From Chloroflexota bacterium (GTDB lineage Bacteria > Chloroflexota > Dehalococcoidia > Lucifugimonadales > JADFKI01): a stretch of 7,038 nt of DNA. The DNA lies in NCBI GenBank assembly GCA_009838595.1, contig VXRI01000354.1, positions 1 to 7,038 of the forward strand, in the 5' to 3' direction. Below, in pieces: positions 1 through 5,722 of the stretch. The position numbers were made by a program, and so were the translations under genes. Position 1 is the stretch's first letter; every line of letters begins with the position of its first letter. The notes beneath the pieces are model-generated. The model was not told the origin of the DNA and ran no database searches. It saw nothing but the letters and a program-made list of their open reading frames with translations.

Positions 1-1116
1 CCGGTTCCTCGAAGCGCCGGCCACCCGCACCGACCCGCCCTCAAGTCGGAACACCCCCACCAAACCATCCCCCCACGCGACCGCAAGCACAGGAATCGGT
101 ATGACCAGGGAGAGGGCGTCTTCGGCTTGCTTGCGCTGCGCTGCGGCGAGCCGTTCGCGCTGCTCGTCCATATTCTCCACGCTCACACGGCTAACATCGC
201 CAATTCCACGCGCATAGTCCATTAATTCGTCCGGCGTTTCAGTATGCACATGCACCCTGATGACCGACGCATCGCCGATGACGACCCCGGAGCTGCCGCG
301 CGCATTCATTTCTCCGCGCAGTCCATCGATATCCATGCCTTCACCGCGAATGACGAACTGCGTGCAATAGCCATGCCCTTCATGTTCAGTCATGTCAAGG
401 AAATCAAGCGATACAGTAATCTCTGAAATATCAATGCCATCCGGCAACGGCATGTCCAAGTCTTCAGGAGATGAGTCGTCTTGCGCGACCCAGCGGCGAA
501 CGCCTTCAAGTATCATCCACAAGCCCAAGCCGCCTGAATCTACCACGCCCGCTTCTTCCAAGCGTGGCAGCAGCGTAGGCGTCAAAATCACCGCTTCGTG
601 CGCAGCTGTACAGACGCCTCGCAGCATCGTTTCCGCGTCATCATTTTCGCTGCTTTGCTGTGCGGCTGTGGCAGCGTGTGTGAAGACCGTCAACATCGTG
701 CCTTCGACAGGATTGCCAACTGCGTTGTACGCATATACTGTCGCAAGCTGGAGCGCGTTGGCGAAATCGTTGACGCTCACGCATTCTTTACCGTCGAACG
801 CCTCTGCCATTCCCTTGAAAAGCTGCGACACGATAGAACCGCCGTTGCCCTTCGCGCCCAGACACGCGCCATCCCACATCGCCCTTGCTACCGCCGCCGC
901 CGTGCCGCCTTTCGCCGCGCGCGCCTCTTCCAGCGTGTCGCGCAGTGTGAGCAGCATGTTAATGCCCGTGTCACCATCTTGCACAGGGAACACATTGAGA
1001 CGGTTCACCAGATTCACATGGCATTCCAAAACTTGGGCGGCAGTCGTAAACATCGCCAACAATTCGTCGCCCGACCAGCGGGCTGATAGCGTGGCGTTTT
1101 GGAGCTCGACTGTCAT
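1..1116 (-). CDS. fakA: FakA-type fatty acid kinase (DAK2/DhaL domain), C-terminus cut by window edge
   Basis: The first 372 codons are visible; the reading frame is open to base 1, so the C-terminus is missing. FakA phosphorylates fatty acids held by a FakB (DegV-family) carrier, using ATP in the cytoplasm. An N-terminal DhaL kinase domain (about residues 10-205) shows the Mg/ATP signature NVFPVQDGDTGINM at 41-54 with Asp47 and Asp49, then GAKGNGGSIVSQ (87-98), PVEGT (136-140) and VVDSGG (191-196). The middle domain has GYC (Cys251) and HVHT (His289, His291), matching the zinc-binding triad described in staphylococcal FakA, followed by a family-typical NMDEQ at 315-319. The last visible part resembles the start of the FakA C-terminal domain. 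The ATG at 1116 is preceded by AAAGGG 8 bases upstream, and a stop lies in frame further upstream. rpmB next to fakA is also known from Firmicutes, but there they are codirectional with an Asp23 gene between them. No FakB is visible. Confidence 0.9.
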   Translation of the reverse strand, partial: MTVELQNATLSARWSGDELLAMFTTAAQVLECHVNLVNRLNVFPVQDGDTGINMLLTLRDTLEEARAAKGGTAAAVARAMWDGACLGAKGNGGSIVSQLFKGMAEAFDGKECVSVNDFANALQLATVYAYNAVGNPVEGTMLTVFTHAATAAQQSSENDDAETMLRGVCTAAHEAVILTPTLLPRLEEAGVVDSGGLGLWMILEGVRRWVAQDDSSPEDLDMPLPDGIDISEITVSLDFLDMTEHEGHGYCTQFVIRGEGMDIDGLRGEMNARGSSGVVIGDASVIRVHVHTETPDELMDYARGIGDVSRVSVENMDEQRERLAAAQRKQAEDALSLVIPIPVLAVAWGDGLVGVFRLEGGSVRVAGASRNR

Positions 1117-1127
1117 TTTCGTTGCCC

Positions 1128-1173
1128 TTTCACCTGAAGTATGCTATCTTTGTGTACGAATTCACAGGTGAAA
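1128..1173. repeat. 9-bp perfect inverted repeat between fakA and rpmB
   Basis: The arms TTTCACCTG (1128-1136) and CAGGTGAAA (1165-1173) are exact reverse complements separated by 28 bases. The left arm overlaps the ribosome-binding site of the minus-strand fakA gene. The repeat could be an operator in this divergent intergenic region, or it could simply reflect two Shine-Dalgarno-like AGGTGA sequences in opposite orientation. The sequence alone does not decide between these. Confidence 0.45.
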
Positions 1174-1204
1174 TCCCGTGCGTGTCCGTGTGCATTTGCG
1201 TCAG

Positions 1205-1237
1205 TTGGGCATATACAACTTACGGCGAGATTATACT
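1205..1237 (+). promoter_or_regulatory. Possible promoter of the rpmB-hemA cluster
   Basis: A good -10-like TATACT lies at 1232-1237, 29 bases before the rpmB ATG. The best -35-like element, TTGGGC at 1205-1210, is 21 bases away, longer than the usual 16-18. The -10 element is more credible than the pair. The site lies in the only intergenic space from which the downstream plus-strand cluster could be read within this window. Confidence 0.3.
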
Positions 1238-1266
1238 CCGCTCAATAGGAATAGTAAAGGTGAAGT

Positions 1267-1458
1267 ATGGCAGTTTGCGAAGTGTGTCTTAAGTCTGGAC
1301 AGTCCGGCAACAATGTCAGCCACTCCAAGCGACGCACACGAACGCGGTGGATGCCGAATGTGCAGAAAGCGACCGTGCTAGTGGATGGGACAGCGAAGAA
1401 GATGCGAATCTGCACACGCTGCCTACGCACGCACTACAAGCAGCTTATGAAGGGCTAA
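1267..1458 (+). CDS. rpmB: 50S ribosomal protein L28 (bL28)
   Basis: This 63-residue protein is a structural component of the large ribosomal subunit. The family signature is clear: CEVC at the start, GNNVSHS at 14-20, RTRW(M)PN at 25-31, a VDGT turn at 39-42 and CTRCLR at 49-54. Cys4, Cys7, Cys49 and Cys52 form the zinc-ribbon version of L28 (the C+ form); many organisms have a cysteine-free version. Length is normal for the zinc-ribbon form. An AAAGGTGA ribosome-binding site sits immediately upstream of the ATG. hemA starts only 6 bases after the stop codon, so the two are very likely cotranscribed. The gene is divergent from fakA. Confidence 0.96.
   Translation: MAVCEVCLKSGQSGNNVSHSKRRTRTRWMPNVQKATVLVDGTAKKMRICTRCLRTHYKQLMKG
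1449..1454 (+). promoter_or_regulatory. Ribosome-binding site of hemA inside the end of rpmB
   Basis: GAAGGG lies within the last codons of rpmB, 10 bases before the TTG start of hemA. It supports the TTG as the real start and suggests that hemA translation is linked to termination of rpmB translation. Confidence 0.5.
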
Positions 1459-1464
1459 ATAGTC

Positions 1465-2709
1465 TTGCAAGATATTCTGCTGGTTGGCTTGAGCCACAAG
1501 ACGGCGCCGCTGGAAGTCCGTGAGTCCGTCTCTTTCATGAGCGATCAGGTTTCGGAAGCGCTGCCTATCCTAGGCTACGAGCTGGGCGAAGCCGTAATCC
1601 TCGCCACTTGCAACCGCTCCGAGATTTACACGGTTACGGACGACGTGCCACAGGCAGTCGAACGGATACACCGATTCGTCGCCGAACACCATGACCTGTC
1701 TGTGGAGAGCGTGACACCGTACCTCTACGAACGCACAGGTAAAGAAGCTGTGCATCACTTGTTCAAGGTGTCGAGTGGCCTGGATTCCATGATTGTTGGC
1801 GAAGCGCAGATACTCGGTCAGGTGCGCAACGCGTTGAGCACAGCCACGGAAGCGAACACTGCCAAGATGACCGGCGCAGGTTTGTTCCACGCTGCGCTGA
1901 GAGTCGGCAGGCGAACGCGCAAGGAAACGAACATCGGGCGCAACCCGTTGTCTATCAGCTACGCAGGTGTGCGACTTGCTCAGCGTGTGCTGGGCGACAT
2001 TTCTAATAAGCGCGCACTGCTTATCGGCGCAGGTGAGGCTGGCAGTCTCGTCGCGCGGGCGTTGCGCACAGTTGGCGTTGGCGACCTGATAATTGCAAAC
2101 CGCACCGAAAGCAAAGCGCAGGAACTCGCAGATTACCTGAGCGGCACGGTCGCACCGTTCCATAATCTCGAAGAATCGTTGAAAGCCGCGGACATCGTGA
2201 TTGCGGCGACGGATTCGCCTAGCTACGTGATTACGCCGGACATGCTGTGCACACATGAGCGCGACCATGAAGGCTCGCCTCTGTTCGCCTTTGACTTGGC
2301 AGTTCCGCGCGACATTGATCCGCGCATAGCCTGCGATCACAATGTGCAGCTGTTTAACATCGACGACCTCTCCGCAATCGCAGAAGAGAACATGACAGAG
2401 CGCCATCGCGCCGCTAAATACGCTGAACTCATCGTAGACGACGAAGTTGAGAAATTCATGCTGTGGTGGGATTCACTGGACGCACTTCCTACCGTGAAGG
2501 CGATAAGGCAGAACGCAGACGACATCCGCCGCCGTGAGTTGAACAAGGCGCTCGACTTGCTCGGCGATATGTCGCCAGAAAACCAACAGGTTGTCGAGAC
2601 GCTAACCCGCTCCATCGTGAACAAGATACTACACGACCCAACCGACTCTCTGAAGAAGGGAGCGACTAAATCACAGATTAGAGTTGCCAAAAACCTGTTC
2701 CGTCTGTAG
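1465..2709 (+). CDS. hemA: Glutamyl-tRNA reductase
   Basis: This enzyme reduces glutamyl-tRNA(Glu) with NADPH to glutamate-1-semialdehyde, the first committed step of the C5 route to heme, siroheme and corrinoids. It is 414 residues, close to the usual 400-450. The N-terminal catalytic domain has VGLSHKTAPLEVRE (7-20) and ATCNRSEIY (47-55) with the active-site nucleophile Cys49; SGLDSMIVGEAQILGQV (104-120) is the family signature. The NADPH-binding Rossmann domain follows with GAGEAG at 188-193, and the helical dimerisation region occupies roughly 310-414. The start is TTG. It is effectively forced: the in-frame codons before it are GTC, ATA and the TAA that ends rpmB, and the next ATG (Met25) would delete the conserved N-terminus. 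HemA is often feedback-regulated by heme-dependent proteolysis; nothing in the DNA shows this here. No other heme gene is in the window. Confidence 0.96.
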   Translation: MQDILLVGLSHKTAPLEVRESVSFMSDQVSEALPILGYELGEAVILATCNRSEIYTVTDDVPQAVERIHRFVAEHHDLSVESVTPYLYERTGKEAVHHLFKVSSGLDSMIVGEAQILGQVRNALSTATEANTAKMTGAGLFHAALRVGRRTRKETNIGRNPLSISYAGVRLAQRVLGDISNKRALLIGAGEAGSLVARALRTVGVGDLIIANRTESKAQELADYLSGTVAPFHNLEESLKAADIVIAATDSPSYVITPDMLCTHERDHEGSPLFAFDLAVPRDIDPRIACDHNVQLFNIDDLSAIAEENMTERHRAAKYAELIVDDEVEKFMLWWDSLDALPTVKAIRQNADDIRRRELNKALDLLGDMSPENQQVVETLTRSIVNKILHDPTDSLKKGATKSQIRVAKNLFRL

Positions 2710-2724
2710 TGCGCTGACGCAACT

Positions 2725-2730
2725 AGGAGG
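2725..2730 (+). promoter_or_regulatory. Strong Shine-Dalgarno of the DapA-family gene
   Basis: A consensus AGGAGG sits 5 bases before the ATG at 2736, the strongest ribosome-binding site in the window. It fixes the start and suggests efficient translation of this gene relative to its neighbours. Confidence 0.8.
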
Positions 2731-2735
2731 TAGAG

Positions 2736-3707
2736 ATGGCCGAATATAATAAGAGCGAAGCAATGAGCTGGGCGCGCGAAAATCTGCGCGGACAGTGGAC
2801 GACCCTGATGACCCCCTTCACGCCCGGAGACGAGTTCGACGGAGAGGGCATGCGCAGCAATATCCGCCATATCCGCTCGCTCGGCACGCAGGGCGGCGGA
2901 TGCACATGGGGCATGGGCGAATTCTGGAGCCTGACGCAAGAAGAGCGGCTGCGAGTCTTCGACGTGGTCGCGGATGAAGCAGGCGGCGAATGGCCCATCG
3001 CTGCGCATGTGACACACACTTCCTACAAAGACATGATTGCGCTCGCGAAGCATGCGGAAGAGGTCGGGTTCGACTTGCTAATCTGCGCCGCGCCGTACTT
3101 CGTCACCAAGACCGAAGCGCAGGTCGTTGACTGGATGCAGACGCTCGCGGACAACACCAACCTCGCCATCATGTACTACAACTCACCGCAGTTCGGCATA
3201 GTGATGAGCGCGCAAGGGCTTGGGCAAATCTGCTCTATCCCTAATGTCGTAGGCGTCAAAGAGGCGAGCTTCAACCCGGAACTGTCCATCGAAGCGCACC
3301 AACTGCTAGGCAGGGAATCCATCATCAGCACGCCGGACGAATGGATTATGTTCAAGGGACGCGAGCTGGGCTTTGAGCAGCAGGTTATGTTCGCCAATAC
3401 CTCGGACTGGCGGTTCGACCTGCCCGGCAAAAACTACTACAACCAGTTCATAGACAAGGCGATGCGCGGCGACCTAGACGACGACTTCTACGCGAAGCAT
3501 GTACGCCCGATAAAGGCGGTCTCCGACAAGTGGTGGGCGAGCACGGTGCAGAAGGCGAACGGCGCTCTACCCGCTCCAATGTGCAAGTACTGGGGTGAAG
3601 TGATGGGAATGGCAGGCGGACATGTCCGGCAGCCACACATCAACCTCACCGGCGAAGAGAAAGCAGAGCTGAAGGCGGACGTCGAAGCGGCGCTAGCCGA
3701 TCTGTAG
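2736..3707 (+). CDS. Dihydrodipicolinate synthase/N-acetylneuraminate lyase family aldolase, substrate unknown
   Basis: This is a 323-residue TIM-barrel class I aldolase of the DapA/NanA superfamily. The Schiff-base lysine is Lys175 in GVKEAS (173-178), and the catalytic tyrosine motif is YYNSP (147-151), 27 residues earlier, as in the family. Residues that define true DapA are changed. The GTTGE substrate loop is replaced by WGMGE (58-62), so both threonines are lost. The arginine a few residues after the YNxP motif, which binds the substrate carboxylate in DapA, is absent (QFGI follows). It is therefore probably not the lysine-pathway enzyme, and the true substrate cannot be named. It is longer than DapA (about 290) with an extended N-terminus and a C-terminal helix. 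It starts 26 bases after hemA and ends 83 bases before the MfnB-like gene, so it could be cotranscribed with both. Confidence 0.88.
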   Translation: MAEYNKSEAMSWARENLRGQWTTLMTPFTPGDEFDGEGMRSNIRHIRSLGTQGGGCTWGMGEFWSLTQEERLRVFDVVADEAGGEWPIAAHVTHTSYKDMIALAKHAEEVGFDLLICAAPYFVTKTEAQVVDWMQTLADNTNLAIMYYNSPQFGIVMSAQGLGQICSIPNVVGVKEASFNPELSIEAHQLLGRESIISTPDEWIMFKGRELGFEQQVMFANTSDWRFDLPGKNYYNQFIDKAMRGDLDDDFYAKHVRPIKAVSDKWWASTVQKANGALPAPMCKYWGEVMGMAGGHVRQPHINLTGEEKAELKADVEAALADL

Positions 3708-3774
3708 CTTGTGCGTTTTCGCAGATATTCACAGGGTAGTATGGGCACCGGAACACGAGCAACACTTAACATTC

Positions 3775-3782
3775 AAGGAAGG
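3775..3782 (+). promoter_or_regulatory. Ribosome-binding site of the MfnB-like gene
   Basis: AAGGAAGG lies 8 bases before the ATG at 3791. It supports this start over the in-frame ATG three codons later; the MILMVS opening also matches the start of the MfnB family. Confidence 0.7.
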
Positions 3783-3790
3783 TTCTCGCT

Positions 3791-4792
3791 ATGATTTTGA
3801 TGGTGAGCGTTCAGAACTTGGAAGAGGCGCTGCAAGCCCTGAAGGGTGGCGCCGACATTATCGATGTGAAGAATTTGCAAGAAGCGCTCGTCGGTTCGGC
3901 GCATCCGAATATCGTCCGCGATGTTCGCACAGCAATCCCGATGGAGCGACATGCGAGCGTCACTCTTGGCGTCGTGCCGCATCAAGTTGGCACGGTCGCA
4001 ATGGCAGTCTATGCCGCCGGCGTCATCAACGCCACATCGGTCAAGGTCGGCTTTATGGACCACGAATACGAACTCGCGCTCGAGACGCTGCACGCCAGCC
4101 GCGAGGCGCTCGACGGCTTCGAGACGAAGCTAATCGGCTCGCTGTTCGCGGACAACGCACTGTTCGGGGGGCTTGAGCCGCATCATATGAACAAACTGGC
4201 AATCGAGACCAAATGCGATGGCTGGCTGATTGACACACTGACGAAAGACGGCCGCAATCTGTTCGACTTCATCCGCGAGGAAGAATTGCGTGACATGGTG
4301 TTTGAGGGCAAAGAAGCGGGCATGAGTACGGCGCTGTCGGGACATTTGCGCATCAGCGACCTCGACGAACTTGCGCGCATCAACCCGGACATCGTGGGCG
4401 TGCGCGGCGCCGCCTGCCAGAAGTTGGACGACAGGACTTCCAGCGTTCACTGGGAGCCGGTCGCCGAGTTCAAGCGGCAACTCGATATGCGCCTTAGCGG
4501 CGAAGTCGATGTGTTCGCCACCGCTCCGGCAGTGGCGTCTAGCAATGGCTCGACGAACGGCAGCACGGGTAACGAATGGGTCGTTATCGATGGCACGGGA
4601 AAGACTTGCGCCGGCATAATCGCAGCACTGACGGAGCACATCGACAACGACGGCGAGTCATTCGTCGAAGTGCTAATCCCCGATGTGCTGAACACATACG
4701 ATGTAATCGTCTGGGCGGAAAAACGCAATCACAGTATCCTAACGCAGCGCAATGACGACGCGGGCTTCGTCAGAATGCTCATCAAGCCATGA
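3791..4792 (+). CDS. mfnB: MfnB-type (5-formylfuran-3-yl)methyl phosphate synthase fused to a TusA/SirA-like domain
   Basis: Residues 1 to about 235 match MfnB (DUF556), which condenses two glyceraldehyde-3-phosphate molecules into the furan phosphate precursor of methanofuran. Visible signatures are GGADIIDVKN (19-28), where Lys27 is the expected Schiff-base lysine; VKVGF (84-88) with Lys85; DTLTKDG (148-154) with Asp148 and Lys152; and DIVGVRGAAC (200-209). These sit at nearly the same positions as in the methanogen enzyme, so the barrel looks catalytically intact. Known MfnB ends near here. This protein continues through a Ser/Gly/Asn/Thr linker (250-261) into about 72 residues shaped like TusA: D267xxG270xxC273, a helix, a VEVLIPD strand, WAEKRNHSIL (308-317) and a final GFVRMLIKP. 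The cysteine is kept, but the usual CPxP is CAGI. Total length is 333. No methanofuran or H4MPT genes are visible nearby, so the furan product is inferred from homology and the role of the added domain is unknown. Confidence 0.88.
   Translation: MILMVSVQNLEEALQALKGGADIIDVKNLQEALVGSAHPNIVRDVRTAIPMERHASVTLGVVPHQVGTVAMAVYAAGVINATSVKVGFMDHEYELALETLHASREALDGFETKLIGSLFADNALFGGLEPHHMNKLAIETKCDGWLIDTLTKDGRNLFDFIREEELRDMVFEGKEAGMSTALSGHLRISDLDELARINPDIVGVRGAACQKLDDRTSSVHWEPVAEFKRQLDMRLSGEVDVFATAPAVASSNGSTNGSTGNEWVVIDGTGKTCAGIIAALTEHIDNDGESFVEVLIPDVLNTYDVIVWAEKRNHSILTQRNDDAGFVRMLIKP
4544..4567 (+). repeat. Imperfect 12-bp tandem repeat encoding the NGST-NGST linker
   Basis: Two adjacent 12-base units encode Asn-Gly-Ser-Thr twice (residues 252-259), followed by Gly-Asn. 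This low-complexity flexible tether separates the MfnB barrel from the TusA-like domain and supports reading the protein as two folded domains joined by a linker. Confidence 0.6.
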
Positions 4793-4847
4793 TTGGCGAT
4801 AAGTCGCTTTCTGAATAGCCTTGCAAATTGTGTCGAAACGAAAAAGC

Positions 4848-4877
4848 GGCGCGTATCCCTTCCCTGTGTTACGCGCC
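4848..4877 (+). terminator. Rho-independent terminator of the rpmB-hemA-aldolase-mfnB cluster
   Basis: The arms GGCGCGTA (4848-4855) and TACGCGCC (4870-4877) pair perfectly over 8 bp with a 14-base loop, and the right arm is followed by CTTCTTTAT. An A-run before the left arm pairs partly with the T-rich tail. The tail is broken by C residues, so strength is uncertain. The hairpin lies 55 bases after the MfnB-like stop codon. A weaker 4-bp hairpin followed by TTT sits at 4796-4810. Confidence 0.6.
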
Positions 4878-4921
4878 CTTCTTTATGCCAGACCGAATGC
4901 CATTTCTCATTAACGGCTAAT

Positions 4922-4951
4922 TTGCCGTATTCAACACAGCCATGCTACGAT
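4922..4951 (+). promoter_or_regulatory. Possible promoter of the small membrane protein pair
   Basis: TTGCCG (4922-4927) and TACGAT (4946-4951) are separated by 18 bases, with four of six matches to each sigma-70 consensus box. They lie after the upstream terminator and 29 bases before the ATG of the next gene. The match is weak, but the location is right. Confidence 0.3.
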
Positions 4952-4980
4952 TAACTGACAGCGGAGAGAGATAACGCGCA

Positions 4981-5256
4981 ATGGTCCCTCAGATATTGCA
5001 GGACATAGCATTCTATGTGGGTTTCATCACAGACCTGCTAGTGCTGATTATAATCCTAGTCATCTTGTTCACCGTTGTAGCAATATATCGAAAGGTTACG
5101 CAAGCCCTGAACTCAGCAGGACGCATCCTGGAAAATACCGAAGAAATCGTCAACACGGTGTCCGAAAACATCGTCAGGCCGGCGGCGGCCGGTTCAGGTG
5201 TTGCTTTCGGTGTCGGCAAGATATTCGCCTTCCTCAGAGGCACAAAGAAGCAGTGA
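4981..5256 (+). CDS. Small single-helix membrane protein, function unknown
   Basis: This 91-residue protein has one clear membrane helix at about 19-36 (LLVLIIILVILFTVVAIY), followed by Arg-Lys and then an amphipathic helix (about 40-65) that could form a short coiled coil. The tail is Gly/Ala-rich and ends in a basic RGTKKQ. The layout resembles DUF948-like small membrane proteins that often sit beside YtxH genes, but no diagnostic motif lets me assign a family. The positive charge after the helix suggests that the C-terminal part lies in the cytoplasm. A purine-rich GGAGAG at 4963-4968 is a rather distant ribosome-binding site, 12 bases from the ATG. The YtxH gene begins 16 bases after its stop, so the two are probably coexpressed. 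Confidence 0.8.
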   Translation: MVPQILQDIAFYVGFITDLLVLIIILVILFTVVAIYRKVTQALNSAGRILENTEEIVNTVSENIVRPAAAGSGVAFGVGKIFAFLRGTKKQ

Positions 5257-5272
5257 AAGGATAAAAGCAAAG

Positions 5273-5596
5273 ATGGCAAACAATGGCAGTGGCGGCTCGT
5301 TCGCAATCGGCTTCATACTCGGGGGCATAGTTGGTGCACTCGCGGCATTGCTGCTAGCGCCCAAGAAAGGATCAGAGACGCGCAATGACCTCGTAGAGCG
5401 CAGCGTGGCGATGCGAGCGATTGCGGAGGAACTCGCGGCACAGGCGAGAACGCAAGCGAAAGACCGCGCATCGGTCGGCGCAGCACAGGCGCGCGAGCGA
5501 ATAAATCCGGTCGTCGAGCAAGTCAGCGCGCGCATAAACCGCAACCCCGATAGAGCCGACGAAGCTAAGGACCCTGAGGCGCAGCAGAACACCTAG
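5273..5596 (+). CDS. YtxH domain-containing membrane protein
   Basis: This 107-residue protein begins with a Gly/Ser stretch and a glycine-rich membrane helix (about 9-28, FAIGFILGGIVGALAALLLA), followed directly by APKKGSETR (29-37), the hallmark of YtxH/gas-vesicle-like small proteins. The rest is a charged, alanine-rich helix likely to extend into the cytoplasm. The family is linked to envelope and general stress in Firmicutes, but no biochemical activity is established. The frame is open further upstream to a possible start at 5198; I prefer the ATG at 5273 because the upstream stretch would overlap the preceding gene and lacks family sequence. AAAGGA lies 11 bases upstream. The pair is followed by a strong terminator at 5616-5659. 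Confidence 0.88.
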   Translation: MANNGSGGSFAIGFILGGIVGALAALLLAPKKGSETRNDLVERSVAMRAIAEELAAQARTQAKDRASVGAAQARERINPVVEQVSARINRNPDRADEAKDPEAQQNT

Positions 5597-5615
5597 CCCC
5601 GAAATTGCAATCCAC

Positions 5616-5659
5616 TAAGAAATCCCCGCCTGAGTATATCGTCAAGCGGGGATTTCTTA
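5616..5659. terminator. Bidirectional terminator between the YtxH gene and pheA
   Basis: The 14-base arms TAAGAAATCCCCGC (5616-5629) and GCGGGGATTTCTTA (5646-5659) are perfect reverse complements with a 16-base loop. The GC-rich core sits next to the loop. The outer A/T sections give a T-rich 3' end on either strand, so the structure can end transcription from both converging units. It lies 19 bases after the YtxH stop and 63 bases after the pheA stop. Confidence 0.88.
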
Positions 5660-5722
5660 TTGGCGAAGCACTCCTTCTTCCCTTTTGGGGGATAAGATAG
5701 GATAGGGCAAATTGAGCACTAC

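Noticed and set aside
392..1171. Long plus-strand open frame (259 codons) opposite fakA
   Set aside because: It is antisense to a gene with clear kinase motifs, and its translation is Ser/Thr/Ala-rich with no recognisable domain.
1178..1381. GTG-started small frame (67 codons) preceded by AGGTGA, upstream of and overlapping rpmB
   Set aside because: It has a Shine-Dalgarno-like site, but it overlaps most of rpmB in another frame, is Arg-rich and resembles no family. A leader peptide is possible but unsupported.
1570..2406. Long minus-strand open frame (278 codons) opposite hemA
   Set aside because: It is antisense to a fully conserved hemA and has a Cys/Arg/His-rich composition typical of a shadow frame.
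3708..3790. Possible terminator or promoter between the DapA-family gene and the MfnB-like gene
   Set aside because: There is only a 4-bp hairpin (TGCG-TTTT-CGCA at 3712-3723) without a T-run, and no well-spaced -35/-10 pair.
3709..4176. Plus-strand open frame of 155 codons overlapping the MfnB-like gene
   Set aside because: The overlapping frame encodes the conserved MfnB barrel; this one is Arg/Ala-rich with no motif.
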